DNA from: a virus
Strand: one strand, 5' to 3'
Length of the DNA: 29,148 nt
Virus record (IMG/VR): IMGVR_UViG_3300048928_000208
Span: 1-29,148 of that record
This document shows positions 1-7,378 of the stretch, piece after piece (the stretch's first letter is position 1; each line of letters starts with the position of its first letter). A model generated the notes under the pieces. The model was given only the letters and a program-made list of their open reading frames with translations. It ran no database searches and was not told the origin of the DNA. The position numbers and the translations under genes are program-made.

Positions 1-88
1 GCTGCCATTCAACTTCGAAAGACACGCCTGACCCGCCGACGTCGCTGCGGTGGCCTGTCTCGTCCAGCGTCAACTGTGGTGGCCGCAC
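1..88 (-). CDS. Partial gene running off the left edge, next in the tail/connector operon
   Basis: An open minus-strand frame continues from the stop codon of the DUF4054 gene to the window edge, with codon choice typical of the neighbouring genes. Possible starts are GTG at 88 and GTG at 25. The latter would give a protein beginning VSFEVEWQ and has a weak GGCGGG upstream. An ATG that overlaps the DUF4054 stop opens only a five-codon peptide, so it is not the start. In related phages a minor head-tail connector often follows DUF4054, but too little is visible here to name a family. The start is uncertain. Confidence 0.3.
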   Translation of the reverse strand, partial: MRPPQLTLDETGHRSDVGGSGVSFEVEWQ

Positions 89-139
89 CGCATCCGGAAA
101 CGGCGTGCTACGAAATGCGCGCTTACGCTTGATCCAGCA

Positions 140-535
140 TCAGCAGGGCACTCCGGTGAAGCCGATGAGCACCGGCCCGCCGAACAGCCGGCGCTGGATC
201 TCGGCGAACTGCTGCCCCCAAACGGTGGCGGCATACCCGCCCTTGGCGCGCTGAGCGACGACGGTATCCGACACGGAAGCTTGGAACGTCCCACTTTTGA
301 ATGAGGTCGCGCCGGTGGCCGCCAGCATCGCCGCGCCCGGTGCGCCGCCGATCCCATTGAGGGCCAGCAGGTGAGCGGTAAGAAGCTCGGTCGCGTCCTG
401 CTGCTCGTCGCCGTAGCTTTCACCGACGCGCCCCTCAGCCTTGGTCGCCCAGGCGGCATAGGGTTCTTCGGTCAGGGTTGAGAAGGCCGGGTAGGTGGCC
501 TTGAATTGGGCGAGCGGGAGGCGAGCGTAAGCCAT
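140..535 (-). CDS. DUF4054 family head-tail connector protein
   Basis: This 131-residue protein matches the DUF4054 family of phage head-tail connector (adaptor) proteins, which bind under the portal ring and link the capsid to the tail. Typical features are the N-terminal FKATYPAF segment, a helical middle with TELLTAHLLAL, and the C-terminal GGYAATVWGQQF and a near-terminal GFTGVP. It is the first gene after the noncoding region that separates it from the capsid genes. A candidate promoter about 150 bp upstream (687-716) suggests that it opens a separate tail/connector transcript. The family call is by recognition. The adaptor role is known for the family and not shown by this sequence. Confidence 0.8.
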   Translation of the reverse strand: MAYARLPLAQFKATYPAFSTLTEEPYAAWATKAEGRVGESYGDEQQDATELLTAHLLALNGIGGAPGAAMLAATGATSFKSGTFQASVSDTVVAQRAKGGYAATVWGQQFAEIQRRLFGGPVLIGFTGVPC

Positions 536-686
536 GCTGCAAAGTGACGGGAATGCCGGGGGAAATTACCGCCATCAGTGCGAGAACGCGCCGGTGGTGC
601 GTAGATACTCACCGGCGCCCCCTTGGTGCGACCCGACGGGGTATGCGTCCAATATAGAACCAGTGATAAAGATTTAATACGAAAAT

Positions 687-716
687 ATTGTAACAGATGT
701 GTATTTGTGTACACAA
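687..716 (-). promoter_or_regulatory. Candidate sigma70 promoter for the connector/tail genes, with palindrome
   Basis: Read on the minus strand, TTGTGT (711-716) is separated by 18 bp from TACAAT (687-692), inside an AT-rich patch of a GC-rich genome. The -35 lies in a perfect 12-bp palindrome, TTGTGTACACAA (705-716), a plausible regulator site. The predicted start near 680 would give a leader of about 145 nt before the DUF4054 gene. Confidence 0.45.
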
Positions 717-736
717 CTGCGTGAGCGCGAAAGGCC

Positions 737-768
737 AAAAAAATACCCGGCCTAACAAATAGGCCGGG
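737..768 (-). terminator. Strong rho-independent terminator
   Basis: The arms CCCGGCCTA (746-754) and TAGGCCGGG (760-768) form a perfect 9-bp stem with a 5-nt loop. On the minus strand this is followed by TA and seven T residues. It is the second terminator after the capsid operon and would isolate the downstream promoter from read-through. Confidence 0.85.
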
Positions 769-949
769 CAGTCTATAAAGAGATTTCGCTTTCGCTCATC
801 CCTTCGGGTCGCGACGTATTGCTGCGCCATAAAAAATGGGATGGCAAGCGATTCCATCGTCCCGTCTTGGGATATTCATAGCCAGTCGATTAATGGGAAC
901 TTTCTGCAAAGATAAAGGTTTAGCCGCTTCTCATTTGCGCGTTTCAAGC

Positions 950-981
950 AAAAGGCCGCCCCGGCGATGCGAGGCGGCCCC
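950..981 (-). terminator. Terminator of the capsid operon
   Basis: The arms GGCCGCC (954-960) and GGCGGCC (973-979) enclose a 12-nt loop. On the minus strand the stem is followed by TTTTGCTT, about 20 bp after the stop of the small gene at 1002. Confidence 0.7.
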
Positions 982-1001
982 TGTGTATCGTTGTCGCCAG
1001 C

Positions 1002-1319
1002 TCAGGCCTTGGCTTCGCGGCCCAACTGGATGGCCGAGACGATGTCGGCCTTCTTGGTCGCGTCACCCAGGTCGATCTCTTCCTTGGCGGCGAGATCCTT
1101 GAGGTCTTCGACCGTCAGCCTCGAAAGGTCGCCGTCACCGTCTGCGGACGCCGAAGCTTCGACCTTGAATACATCGCGGCTGCCAAGCTTCTTGAGGTAA
1201 TCCTCGTCGAACTCCGCCTCGATGCTCTTACCGGGCTTGATATGGACCGTGCGCGTTTTTTCGCCGTCCTTGACGACAACCCCGCGAACGATCTTGCTGG
1301 TGTTGGTGACCTTGGCCAT
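1002..1319 (-). CDS. Small capsid-region protein with HeH/SAP-like C-terminus
   Basis: This is a 105-residue acidic-basic protein of unknown exact role. The N-terminal half (about 1-50) is a beta-rich KIVRGVVVKDGEKTRTVHIKPGKS segment. The C-terminal third (about 68-100, LTVEDLKDLAAKEEIDLGDATKKADIV) has the helix-extended-loop-helix look of small HeH/LEM or SAP-like domains in phage structural-region proteins. It starts 12 bp after the major capsid gene stop and is the last gene before a terminator, so it is co-transcribed with capsid genes. It may be a head completion or accessory protein, but that is inferred from position. Confidence 0.7.
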   Translation of the reverse strand: MAKVTNTSKIVRGVVVKDGEKTRTVHIKPGKSIEAEFDEDYLKKLGSRDVFKVEASASADGDGDLSRLTVEDLKDLAAKEEIDLGDATKKADIVSAIQLGREAKA

Positions 1320-1331
1320 GATCGTCTCTCC

Positions 1332-2279
1332 TTACGCTTCGGGAGCGGCAGCAACGCCGTCAACGTAGAGCATGGCGCCGGGCAGGCGCACCTCGGTGCC
1401 GCCGGTGCGGGCGATGATGCCCTGCTCGTAGCCCATGAGCGACGCCTGGCGCGGGTCCAGAACGCGGCGGGGAAGCGGCAGGTGCCCGCGAAGCACTTCC
1501 TCGTCGCGGCGGTAGACTACCATGCGCCCGTCGCCATCTTCACTAGCAGCGGAAAGTTCGCGGGTGCTGACGATATTCAGCGGCGCGCCGTTGTTTTCGC
1601 TGGTGTAGATGTTGTTGCGGCGGATGTATTCGAGCACGGTCAGGGTGCCGTCACCAGCGCCCTGCGACTTGGTGGCAAGGATGCGGAGCGCGGCGGGCGG
1701 GAATGCCACCGTGTCGGCCCATTCGACCTCATTGGTCTGGCTGCGAACCTGCGAGAGAGCATCGTTAACGAGGGCGGCCGCCTGCTGCGGGGTTGCCGCC
1801 TCGAAGGTCTGGGCAGCATCGACCACGTTGACGTTGGCGTCGTTGACGAAGCCGGTAACGTCCTTTTCCGTGGAGCCGGCCATGAACGTCTCGTAGAGCA
1901 GGCGCTCAACAGCATTCGAAGCAGCTTCAGCATCTGTGGCTGACAGGTTGATGCCGTAGAGCGATGCCTGGTTGATCTCTTCGAGGGTCCATTCCCAGCC
2001 CGCGCCGATCATCCAGTAGTCATGGCTCGCCTGACCACGCTTGGAGGAGACGAACGGCACATCCGTGCCCTTGCCCGAGAGAATCTTCGCCTGGCCGGTG
2101 GAATCGACGGTGAAGAAGGTCGTTCCGATCGCCCAGGGCTGGCCCTCGGTGACGATGGGGATGATCTGGCTGTAGTTGAACGTCGGATAGCGCTTCTTGT
2201 AGATGCGCGTTTCGATGTTGCGACCCTGCGCGATGACAAACGGGAAGGCCGCCTGCGCGTCGTTGAAAGGCATGTTCAT
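1332..2279 (-). CDS. Major capsid protein, DUF2184 family (HK97 fold)
   Basis: This 315-residue protein matches the DUF2184 group of HK97-fold major capsid proteins that form the icosahedral shell. Visible family features are the N-terminal segment ending in ETRIYKKRYPTFNYSQIIPI, the G-x-GWEWTLEEINQA segment near residue 90-100, a Pro-rich AFPPAALRIL segment, and a C-terminal beta strand ending LPGAMLYVDG. It has a good ribosome binding site (AGGGGG about 9 nt upstream). The order cement protein, capsid protein after a protease-scaffold is the standard head module. There is no long N-terminal delta domain, in agreement with a separate scaffold in the DUF2213 protein upstream. Confidence 0.9.
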   Translation of the reverse strand: MNMPFNDAQAAFPFVIAQGRNIETRIYKKRYPTFNYSQIIPIVTEGQPWAIGTTFFTVDSTGQAKILSGKGTDVPFVSSKRGQASHDYWMIGAGWEWTLEEINQASLYGINLSATDAEAASNAVERLLYETFMAGSTEKDVTGFVNDANVNVVDAAQTFEAATPQQAAALVNDALSQVRSQTNEVEWADTVAFPPAALRILATKSQGAGDGTLTVLEYIRRNNIYTSENNGAPLNIVSTRELSAASEDGDGRMVVYRRDEEVLRGHLPLPRRVLDPRQASLMGYEQGIIARTGGTEVRLPGAMLYVDGVAAAPEA

Positions 2280-2294
2280 GGTCTTTGGTCCCCC

Positions 2295-2798
2295 TTAGGC
2301 GGCGGCCGGAACGACGCGGTGATCGAGCGAGACCTCGACGATCTGCCCGGCGGCGCTGGCGGTGGTGTCGAACACTACGCGGGGCAGCGGGCCAATGCGG
2401 CCAGCGGCGGCGGCGTTGAAGTACTGATCGGACGCGGCGGCGTAGAACACGTTGTCACCGGGAGCGACAGCGCCCCCAGCTTCGACGTACATGTGGCCGT
2501 CCGTCATGAAGGAGCCGGTAAAGCGGGCAGGGTAGCCGTCCACCAGCGTGGAGCCTTCAGCGACGGGCGGCACTGCGCCGGTCAGCACGGCCAGACCGAG
2601 GAAGTCGTCCATCGCGCCGGTTGCCGCGATCATATGGTCGTTGCCAGCACCCGCCACTCGGAAGCCGGGGGCGCCGAACTTGATCCCGCCAGCGGTCGAT
2701 ACCGTGCGGCTGATCTGGTTGTGCTTTTCCTCGTTCGCGATCTGGCCCTTGAGGCCGATGGCAGGCGAGGTTTCGTAGGTGGTCTGATAGGTTGCCAT
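2295..2798 (-). CDS. Gp24-like structural cement (head decoration) protein
   Basis: This 167-residue protein resembles the Gp24-type structural cement proteins that bind capsid lattice joints and stabilise the head. It begins MATYQTTYETSPAIGLKGQIAN, a start style typical of this family. Glycine- and valine-rich beta segments follow (GLAVLTGAVPPVAEG, YVEAGGAVAPGDNVFY). It has a strong GGAGG ribosome binding site and lies directly upstream of the capsid gene in the operon. The related DUF2190 decoration family is the main alternative name; the role would be the same. Confidence 0.8.
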   Translation of the reverse strand: MATYQTTYETSPAIGLKGQIANEEKHNQISRTVSTAGGIKFGAPGFRVAGAGNDHMIAATGAMDDFLGLAVLTGAVPPVAEGSTLVDGYPARFTGSFMTDGHMYVEAGGAVAPGDNVFYAAASDQYFNAAAAGRIGPLPRVVFDTTASAAGQIVEVSLDHRVVPAAA

Positions 2799-2808
2799 CG
2801 TTCCCTCC

Positions 2809-3963
2809 TCAGGCGGCCTTGGCGCCGGGGTTGAGCATGTCCGCGATCATGGAAGCGCGGGCGTCGGTCGCATCCTTGGTCGCGGCGTCGTTGGTGGTGA
2901 CGGGCGAGCCGAGCGGCTGAATGCCCTCGTCCTCGACCTTCGCGTCCTTGGTCAGGGCATCGAAGGCGATGGCGATGTGGTCGGCGGTGTAGTCCTTGGC
3001 CTTTTCGCCCATGTGCTTGTCCACGACCGCCTTCATGATGGCAGGTTCGTCCATGGCGTCGGTCACGGCGATGCCAGCGGCCTTGCCCTTGGCGACGATG
3101 GCGGCATATGCCTTGCCCGCGTCGCGAAGCTGCGCCGGGGTCGGCTTGGCGGCTTCCAGCGCTGCCTTGTCGGCGGTGAGCTTGGTGATCTCCGCATCCT
3201 TGGCGACGATGGTAGCCGCGTCGGTAACTGCCTGGGCCTGAGCGGTAGCCAGGCTGGCGGTTGCGGCATCGCGCGCGGCAATGAGGGTGGCGATGTTCGT
3301 TGCGGCAATATCCGCGTTCGACACGTCGACGGAAAGCCCGTCGATGAGAACGATCTTCGGCACAGGGCTCTCCTGAGTGAGTGAATCGAGAATGTTGGAG
3401 GGAAGGGCGTCGCAGACGGCGAACCCGTCCTTGATGGCGCATTCGGAACCGGCGCGGCCGCGATCGACCAGTGCAACGTGGTTTCCGAAGATGGACTTCT
3501 GGCGGGCCTGACACTTGGTGCCGTCGGGTGCCGTGAAGTCGCCGAATTCGAGGTCGCTGCTGTAGCCGTTGCTCAGCTCGCGTTTGCCGCCGTCCACCTT
3601 GGCGATGGCCTCGGCGTCGGTCAGCAGCAGGTCGAAGGCGAGGTAATCTCCGTCGCGCATCGCACCCATGATCGTGCCGCGCGCGTGATCCCGCCAGTTT
3701 TCGGTCGTGACGGGGGCGGCGGGGTGGTCGTCGGTGACCGGCTTGCCGATGAAGCTGCGGACGGACTTCTCGTCGAAGACGGTGCCGTCGTCGCGGAGCA
3801 CGTTGACCAGGGCGGTATCACGCAGGCCGTGCTTGTTGTCGGGGTCTACCTCGGAGCCGCCGTACTGATAGACGCCGGTGCGAGCCGCGCGTGCACGAAC
3901 GGCCATCGCGCCGCCTTCAATGCGGCGGGGTGCGTCAAGGTTGAGGCTGTCCCGAAATTGCAT
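2809..3963 (-). CDS. DUF2213 prohead maturation protease fused to scaffold
   Basis: The protein has 384 residues from the ATG at 3963, and the N-terminus MQFRDSLNLD with the RTGVYQYGG segment fits the usual start of this family. Residues 1-180 form a DUF2213 serine-type prohead protease. The likely catalytic His is H80 in VTDDHPAAPV and the likely Ser is S131 in ELSNGY, followed by the GNHVALVDRGRAG segment. Residues about 218-275 are an Ala-rich coiled coil and the rest is helical, as in an internal scaffold domain. Such fusions guide capsid assembly and then cleave themselves away. A GTG at 3972 and an ATG at 3906 are alternative starts. Confidence 0.88.
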   Translation of the reverse strand: MQFRDSLNLDAPRRIEGGAMAVRARAARTGVYQYGGSEVDPDNKHGLRDTALVNVLRDDGTVFDEKSVRSFIGKPVTDDHPAAPVTTENWRDHARGTIMGAMRDGDYLAFDLLLTDAEAIAKVDGGKRELSNGYSSDLEFGDFTAPDGTKCQARQKSIFGNHVALVDRGRAGSECAIKDGFAVCDALPSNILDSLTQESPVPKIVLIDGLSVDVSNADIAATNIATLIAARDAATASLATAQAQAVTDAATIVAKDAEITKLTADKAALEAAKPTPAQLRDAGKAYAAIVAKGKAAGIAVTDAMDEPAIMKAVVDKHMGEKAKDYTADHIAIAFDALTKDAKVEDEGIQPLGSPVTTNDAATKDATDARASMIADMLNPGAKAA

Positions 3964-4043
3964 GCCTCGCACGGTATTCGCGCGCGAGCAACGGGTTTAC
4001 CGCCGTCAAACGGCAGACCGCGCGGCACCGGCGCGGCGTTTGC

Positions 4044-4190
4044 TTACATGCTGCGGACCTTAGCGTCACTCGGATCGAAAAGCGCCTCCGCAGTCCGGCT
4101 TTCGGAGGTCATCGATATGACGCATACAAAAACAACGGCGGCGACGAGCAGCAGAATGATGGCGGCCGCGATACATTTACGAAGGAACAT
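4044..4190 (-). CDS. Tiny single-pass membrane protein (48 aa)
   Basis: A 48-codon gene fills the gap between the minor head protein and the protease-scaffold genes. The sequence starts MFLRKC and has one hydrophobic segment (residues about 7-26, AAAIILLLVAAVVFVCV), with positive charges before it. A short polar tail ends KVRSM, so the orientation is probably N-in. The ribosome binding site is weak (GGCAG). No family is recognised. It could be a small lysis-related or membrane-associated morphogenesis peptide. It might also act as a signal-anchor lipoprotein-like peptide, although no clear lipobox is present. Confidence 0.6.
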   Translation of the reverse strand: MFLRKCIAAAIILLLVAAVVFVCVISMTSESRTAEALFDPSDAKVRSM

Positions 4191-4243
4191 TGACTGCCAT
4201 TGCCGTAGTTAAAGCAAATTGCCAATGATTGGTGGGGAAGCGA

Positions 4244-5071
4244 TCAGTCGCTCAGGTCGATAACCGACCGCGCGCGGCAAGAGCAGAAGGGAAGCTGCCC
4301 CGGCCTGTCCTCAGGCGGCGCCATCAGGTTCTTCCCGTTGAGCGGCTGCCCGACATCCGCCGCGAAATCGGAATAGTAGTTCCCATTGCGCTCGACATGG
4401 GCAACGCGAGGATGCGCCTTCCTGCCATGGACCCATTCCCAAGCCGTGATACCAGCGTCACGGCGGCGCTCGTCAGCCAGGGAAGAGGTGATCTTCGCCA
4501 ATTGGTCACTGGCCACATTGGCCGACCGGCGACGCGCCATGCCGGTTGCCTCCCGGATCGTCTTCGCCACGTCGCGCGCGGGAGTGCGATTTCGGAGGCC
4601 GTCAAACACCGCGTTGCTGATGCGCTGCTGGGCCTGCGCTGACACGTCCTTGATGAGCGCGACGTTCCATTCGATATGCGTTGCCAGCGTAGCCCGCACA
4701 TCCTCTGGGCCGAGCAGCGTGTCTAAATCGACTGAGGTGGCGGCCAGAACAGCCCCACGCCACGCTTTTCGCTGCCATTTTTCTACGGATAAGGCCCACG
4801 CTCGGACCTCAGGCGTGAGCAGCAGCACAAGCCGGTTGATCTGCTCGGCAGCGCCGTCGATCTCGGCGCGCACGTCGGCAGGGGCGTCCGTAGTCATCTC
4901 GGAGACGGTGGCGGCATAGGCGGCGATGATGCGTTCTGCACCGGTTGCCCACGCTTGAACCACAGGGTTATACACAGCCCGAAACAGGTTCGTCGCAAGC
5001 GTTCCCGGAGGATCGATGTCGCGCAGGACGATCGAGCGCTTGCGCATCCCCGGTTTAGTGCGGCGGGCCAT
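4244..5071 (-). CDS. Phage minor head protein (SPP1 gp7 / Mu gpF-like)
   Basis: From the ATG at 5071 this is a 275-residue protein of the phage head morphogenesis family, minor capsid proteins that sit near the portal and are ejected or bound with DNA. The middle (about 130-190) has the family pattern of an Arg-rich repeat helix (RTPARDVAKTIREATGMARRRSANVA). The C-terminus has the conserved W-HGRKAHPRVAHVERNG segment and a closing PFCSCRARSV. Its place immediately after the portal gene and before the protease supports the call. A GTG at 5095, touching the preceding stop, is an alternative start. Confidence 0.85.
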   Translation of the reverse strand: MARRTKPGMRKRSIVLRDIDPPGTLATNLFRAVYNPVVQAWATGAERIIAAYAATVSEMTTDAPADVRAEIDGAAEQINRLVLLLTPEVRAWALSVEKWQRKAWRGAVLAATSVDLDTLLGPEDVRATLATHIEWNVALIKDVSAQAQQRISNAVFDGLRNRTPARDVAKTIREATGMARRRSANVASDQLAKITSSLADERRRDAGITAWEWVHGRKAHPRVAHVERNGNYYSDFAADVGQPLNGKNLMAPPEDRPGQLPFCSCRARSVIDLSD

Positions 5072-5096
5072 GGCTGCGAGATCGTAGCGGGGCACC

Positions 5097-5378
5097 TTAC
5101 GCCTCGCGCGTAGGCTCTGCGTCAGCCTGCTCGCCACGCCACATGGTTTTCCAGCCAAGCGCCAGCAGGCGGATGGACCGCACACTCAAGTCCGACTGAA
5201 TGCTATCGCGGGCTGCAAACACTGCGGCCTCAGCCGCGTTCCAGATTACTGCCAGTGGGAAGGCAATCAGCCGCCAGTTGAAGTGCCAGAGAATGAGCAA
5301 AGGGAAGACGATCACCATGGCTGCGCGGCGCAGGGCAGCGTTGCGAATTCGCGCGATCGGGATGCGAGGTCCGCTCAT
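5097..5378 (-). CDS. Small membrane protein between portal and minor head genes
   Basis: This 93-residue protein has one long or two short hydrophobic segments (about residues 20-50, AAMVIVFPLLILWHFNWRLIAFPLAVIWNAAEAAVF). A basic N-terminus (RIPIARIRNAALRRAA) precedes them and a charged C-terminal tail follows. Its ATG overlaps the portal stop (ATGA), so translation is coupled to the portal gene. No family is recognised. A membrane protein inside the head gene cluster is unusual; lysis support or superinfection functions are possible but unsupported. Confidence 0.75.
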   Translation of the reverse strand: MSGPRIPIARIRNAALRRAAMVIVFPLLILWHFNWRLIAFPLAVIWNAAEAAVFAARDSIQSDLSVRSIRLLALGWKTMWRGEQADAEPTREA

Positions 5379-7378
5379 TCCTCGGTGACCTTCCGCTTCC
5401 AGTCGAGATCAAGCGGTTCGAACAGCTCCTCGCCGAACTCCAGCGCGCCCGCGTAAGGCTTGATGACCGTCAGATCGACGCCATCAGGGACCTCATATGA
5501 CAGGGTGATATGTGGGTGGTACGAATCGAAATCGTGGCTGCCGCCCGCCTCCACCATGGTGCGGTGCCGGCTCTCCAGTTCCCACGAGGCGAACAGCAGA
5601 ACGACGGCGTTTTCGCCGAAGCGCTCGATCGCGCGCGGACCGCCGGGCTTCACGCGGATGCGGCCGTTCTCATCGCCCGCCCAGCTCTCGCCCATGCGCA
5701 TCGGATCGACGGCGGTCTTCGAGTAGAGCACCGTCACGTGCAGATCGTCGGCGGAGAGGGTGGACTTGAAGCCATTGTCCTTGGCCCAGGCGATCAGCGC
5801 GGCGCCGTTCAGGAGCTTGCGCTGGACGTAGAGCGGGCGAGGGGCAGCATCGGCGAAGAACCCGGTCACTGCATCGTTCGCAGCCCGGCGAGGCGGCACG
5901 CTTCCATTCGCGCCGCCTCCGCCTTCGAGATTAGGATCACCTCCTTCAGCCGCTATGGCAGACGGGTCAGTACCGTCGTCGTCCGGGTTCAACCCGAACC
6001 TCTCATCGTCCGGCAGTTCGTCCAAAGCACCGTCGAGACCTGGCATCCAACCGTTCTCGATCACGGTGTTCTGGTACGCCTTTGCGAACGCTTCATCCGG
6101 CACAGTGCCCGACGCGCGCACCGATTCAGCCGCTTCCGTCCAGGTCTTGAAGCGCGTGGTTTCTTCGGCCTCCGAAGGCGTCGACAGCGGAGCGAACTGC
6201 CACCAGATTTCCTCCGGGCGAGACCCGAGGGCTGACGGGATCAGCGCCGCGTCGATTTGGTCGAGGCAGGGTGCAAGCTCGAGTTTTTGCCCCTGCTGCA
6301 CCTCGCGATTCCAATTTCGTTCATCATGCGTCCCGGTGGCGTTCATCCCGCCCGGCGAGCGGCCCTGAAGAACGGTGAACGGGATACCCGACACAGCAGC
6401 GACCCGCTGGTCGAAGGCGTCCATCATCGCGGGGATACCAGCCCACGACACCTGATAGTCCTCGATCTTCTCTCCGGCGCCCTGGCCGTCGCCGGAATCG
6501 TAGACTGTGGCGTTCAGCACGCTTTCGCTCAGGGCGATGGCGCTCATGCGGCGGTTCATACGATCCTGCCCGCCGGGCGCGGCGACAGCATCGGTGAGGC
6601 TCGGGATGCCGATGCGCAGGAGCTTGGCCTTGCGCACAAGGGCGGCGAACCATGCCTGCGTGTCGTCGGACTTCTGCACTTCCTTGAATACGCGCATGAG
6701 GCGCGAGCGCCCCCAGAACGCTTGCTCAAGACCGACCCCGTAGCCGACCATCAACGGATCTCCACGGAAACAAACGACGCGGGACGGATGGATCTCGGTC
6801 TGCTCGCTACCGATCTTGAAGGCGCGCGGCAGACCATAGTTCGGGCTGGACAGCTCCTGGTCGATGTCGACGAGGGTGATCTGATCCTTGTGCACGACAT
6901 TGATCGCGACGAGGCCGCCAACGCCGGTGACGTTGATGGGCTGGCTGGGGCTCCCACCCGCGACAAGGATCAGGGCCCCGCCGCCGATGCCGCGCAAGAT
7001 CTCGGCGGCCTTCACCTTGGCGACGAGCCCTAGGCGCTTCTCTTCCTTCTCCAGCTTTTCGATCTGGTCCTGATCAGCCTGCCAGTCGCGCCATTCGCGT
7101 ACGCGGTCCGAGGCCGGCAGTTCGATCACCCGCTGCATCATACCGCTTTCGCAATAGGCAGCGTAGGCAAGCTGCGGCCCGAACATACGGGTCATGACGC
7201 TGCCAAACTGATGCATCGGCGTGGCGGCGAACTGGATAGCCTCTGTGATGCCGTCTCCGAAGTACCGGACTGGCGATGAGGTGGGGGCGGCAATAGGCGC
7301 ACCGCTGGCGTCGAGAATTGGGGAGCCTGCCATAGCGGGACGGTACGTGGCGGGATCGGCTATTTTTACCGCCGTCAC
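5375..7378 (-). CDS. Portal protein (DUF1073) fused to C-terminal Acb1-like 2H phosphoesterase
   Basis: This 667-residue protein has two parts. Residues about 25-430 match the DUF1073 phage portal, the 12-subunit ring through which DNA is packaged. Evidence includes ESGMMQRVIELPASDRVREW, GGALILVAGG, the RVVCFRGDP segment and FTVLQGRSPGGMNATG. A low-complexity linker of about 80 residues follows, rich in Asp, Gly and Pro (about 440-520). Residues about 525-667 carry two H-x-T motifs, H547-V-T549 in LHVTVLYS and H623-I-T625 in YHPHITLSY. These are the signature of 2H phosphoesterases and of the anti-CBASS nuclease Acb1, which degrades cyclic oligonucleotide signals. The portal part packages DNA; the second part probably blocks CBASS immunity. 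The Acb1 role is inferred from motifs and known portal-Acb1 relatives. The start overlaps the TerL stop. Confidence 0.88.
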   Translation of the reverse strand: MTAVKIADPATYRPAMAGSPILDASGAPIAAPTSSPVRYFGDGITEAIQFAATPMHQFGSVMTRMFGPQLAYAAYCESGMMQRVIELPASDRVREWRDWQADQDQIEKLEKEEKRLGLVAKVKAAEILRGIGGGALILVAGGSPSQPINVTGVGGLVAINVVHKDQITLVDIDQELSSPNYGLPRAFKIGSEQTEIHPSRVVCFRGDPLMVGYGVGLEQAFWGRSRLMRVFKEVQKSDDTQAWFAALVRKAKLLRIGIPSLTDAVAAPGGQDRMNRRMSAIALSESVLNATVYDSGDGQGAGEKIEDYQVSWAGIPAMMDAFDQRVAAVSGIPFTVLQGRSPGGMNATGTHDERNWNREVQQGQKLELAPCLDQIDAALIPSALGSRPEEIWWQFAPLSTPSEAEETTRFKTWTEAAESVRASGTVPDEAFAKAYQNTVIENGWMPGLDGALDELPDDERFGLNPDDDGTDPSAIAAEGGDPNLEGGGGANGSVPPRRAANDAVTGFFADAAPRPLYVQRKLLNGAALIAWAKDNGFKSTLSADDLHVTVLYSKTAVDPMRMGESWAGDENGRIRVKPGGPRAIERFGENAVVLLFASWELESRHRTMVEAGGSHDFDSYHPHITLSYEVPDGVDLTVIKPYAGALEFGEELFEPLDLDWKRKVTEE

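Larger units (their letters stand above)
536..1001. other. Noncoding regulatory spacer between head and connector genes
   Basis: About 465 bp contain no convincing gene. The segment holds two minus-strand hairpin terminators (950-981 and 737-768), an AT-rich patch at 655-720 with a candidate minus-strand promoter and a 12-bp palindrome, and a leader of about 145 nt before the DUF4054 start. A minus-strand open frame at 609-857 runs through the second terminator and has no good ribosome binding site, so I do not call it. A weak hairpin (GATGG/CCATC, 840-858) lies between the terminators. Confidence 0.6.

Noticed and set aside
609-857. Open frame on the minus strand in the head-connector gap
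   Set aside because: It runs straight through a strong terminator, has no ribosome binding site or family, and its composition is unlike the neighbouring genes.
1242-1943. Plus-strand open frame antisense to the capsid gene
   Set aside because: Mirror of a well-supported capsid gene in a GC-rich genome; no ribosome binding site or domain.
4002-4014. GCCGT-CAA-ACGGC hairpin between minor head and protease genes
   Set aside because: Only a 5-bp stem with no T tract on the minus strand, so not a terminator.
4968-4976. Perfect DnaA box TTATACACA
   Set aside because: It lies inside the minor head protein gene with no companion boxes; a chance match is likely.
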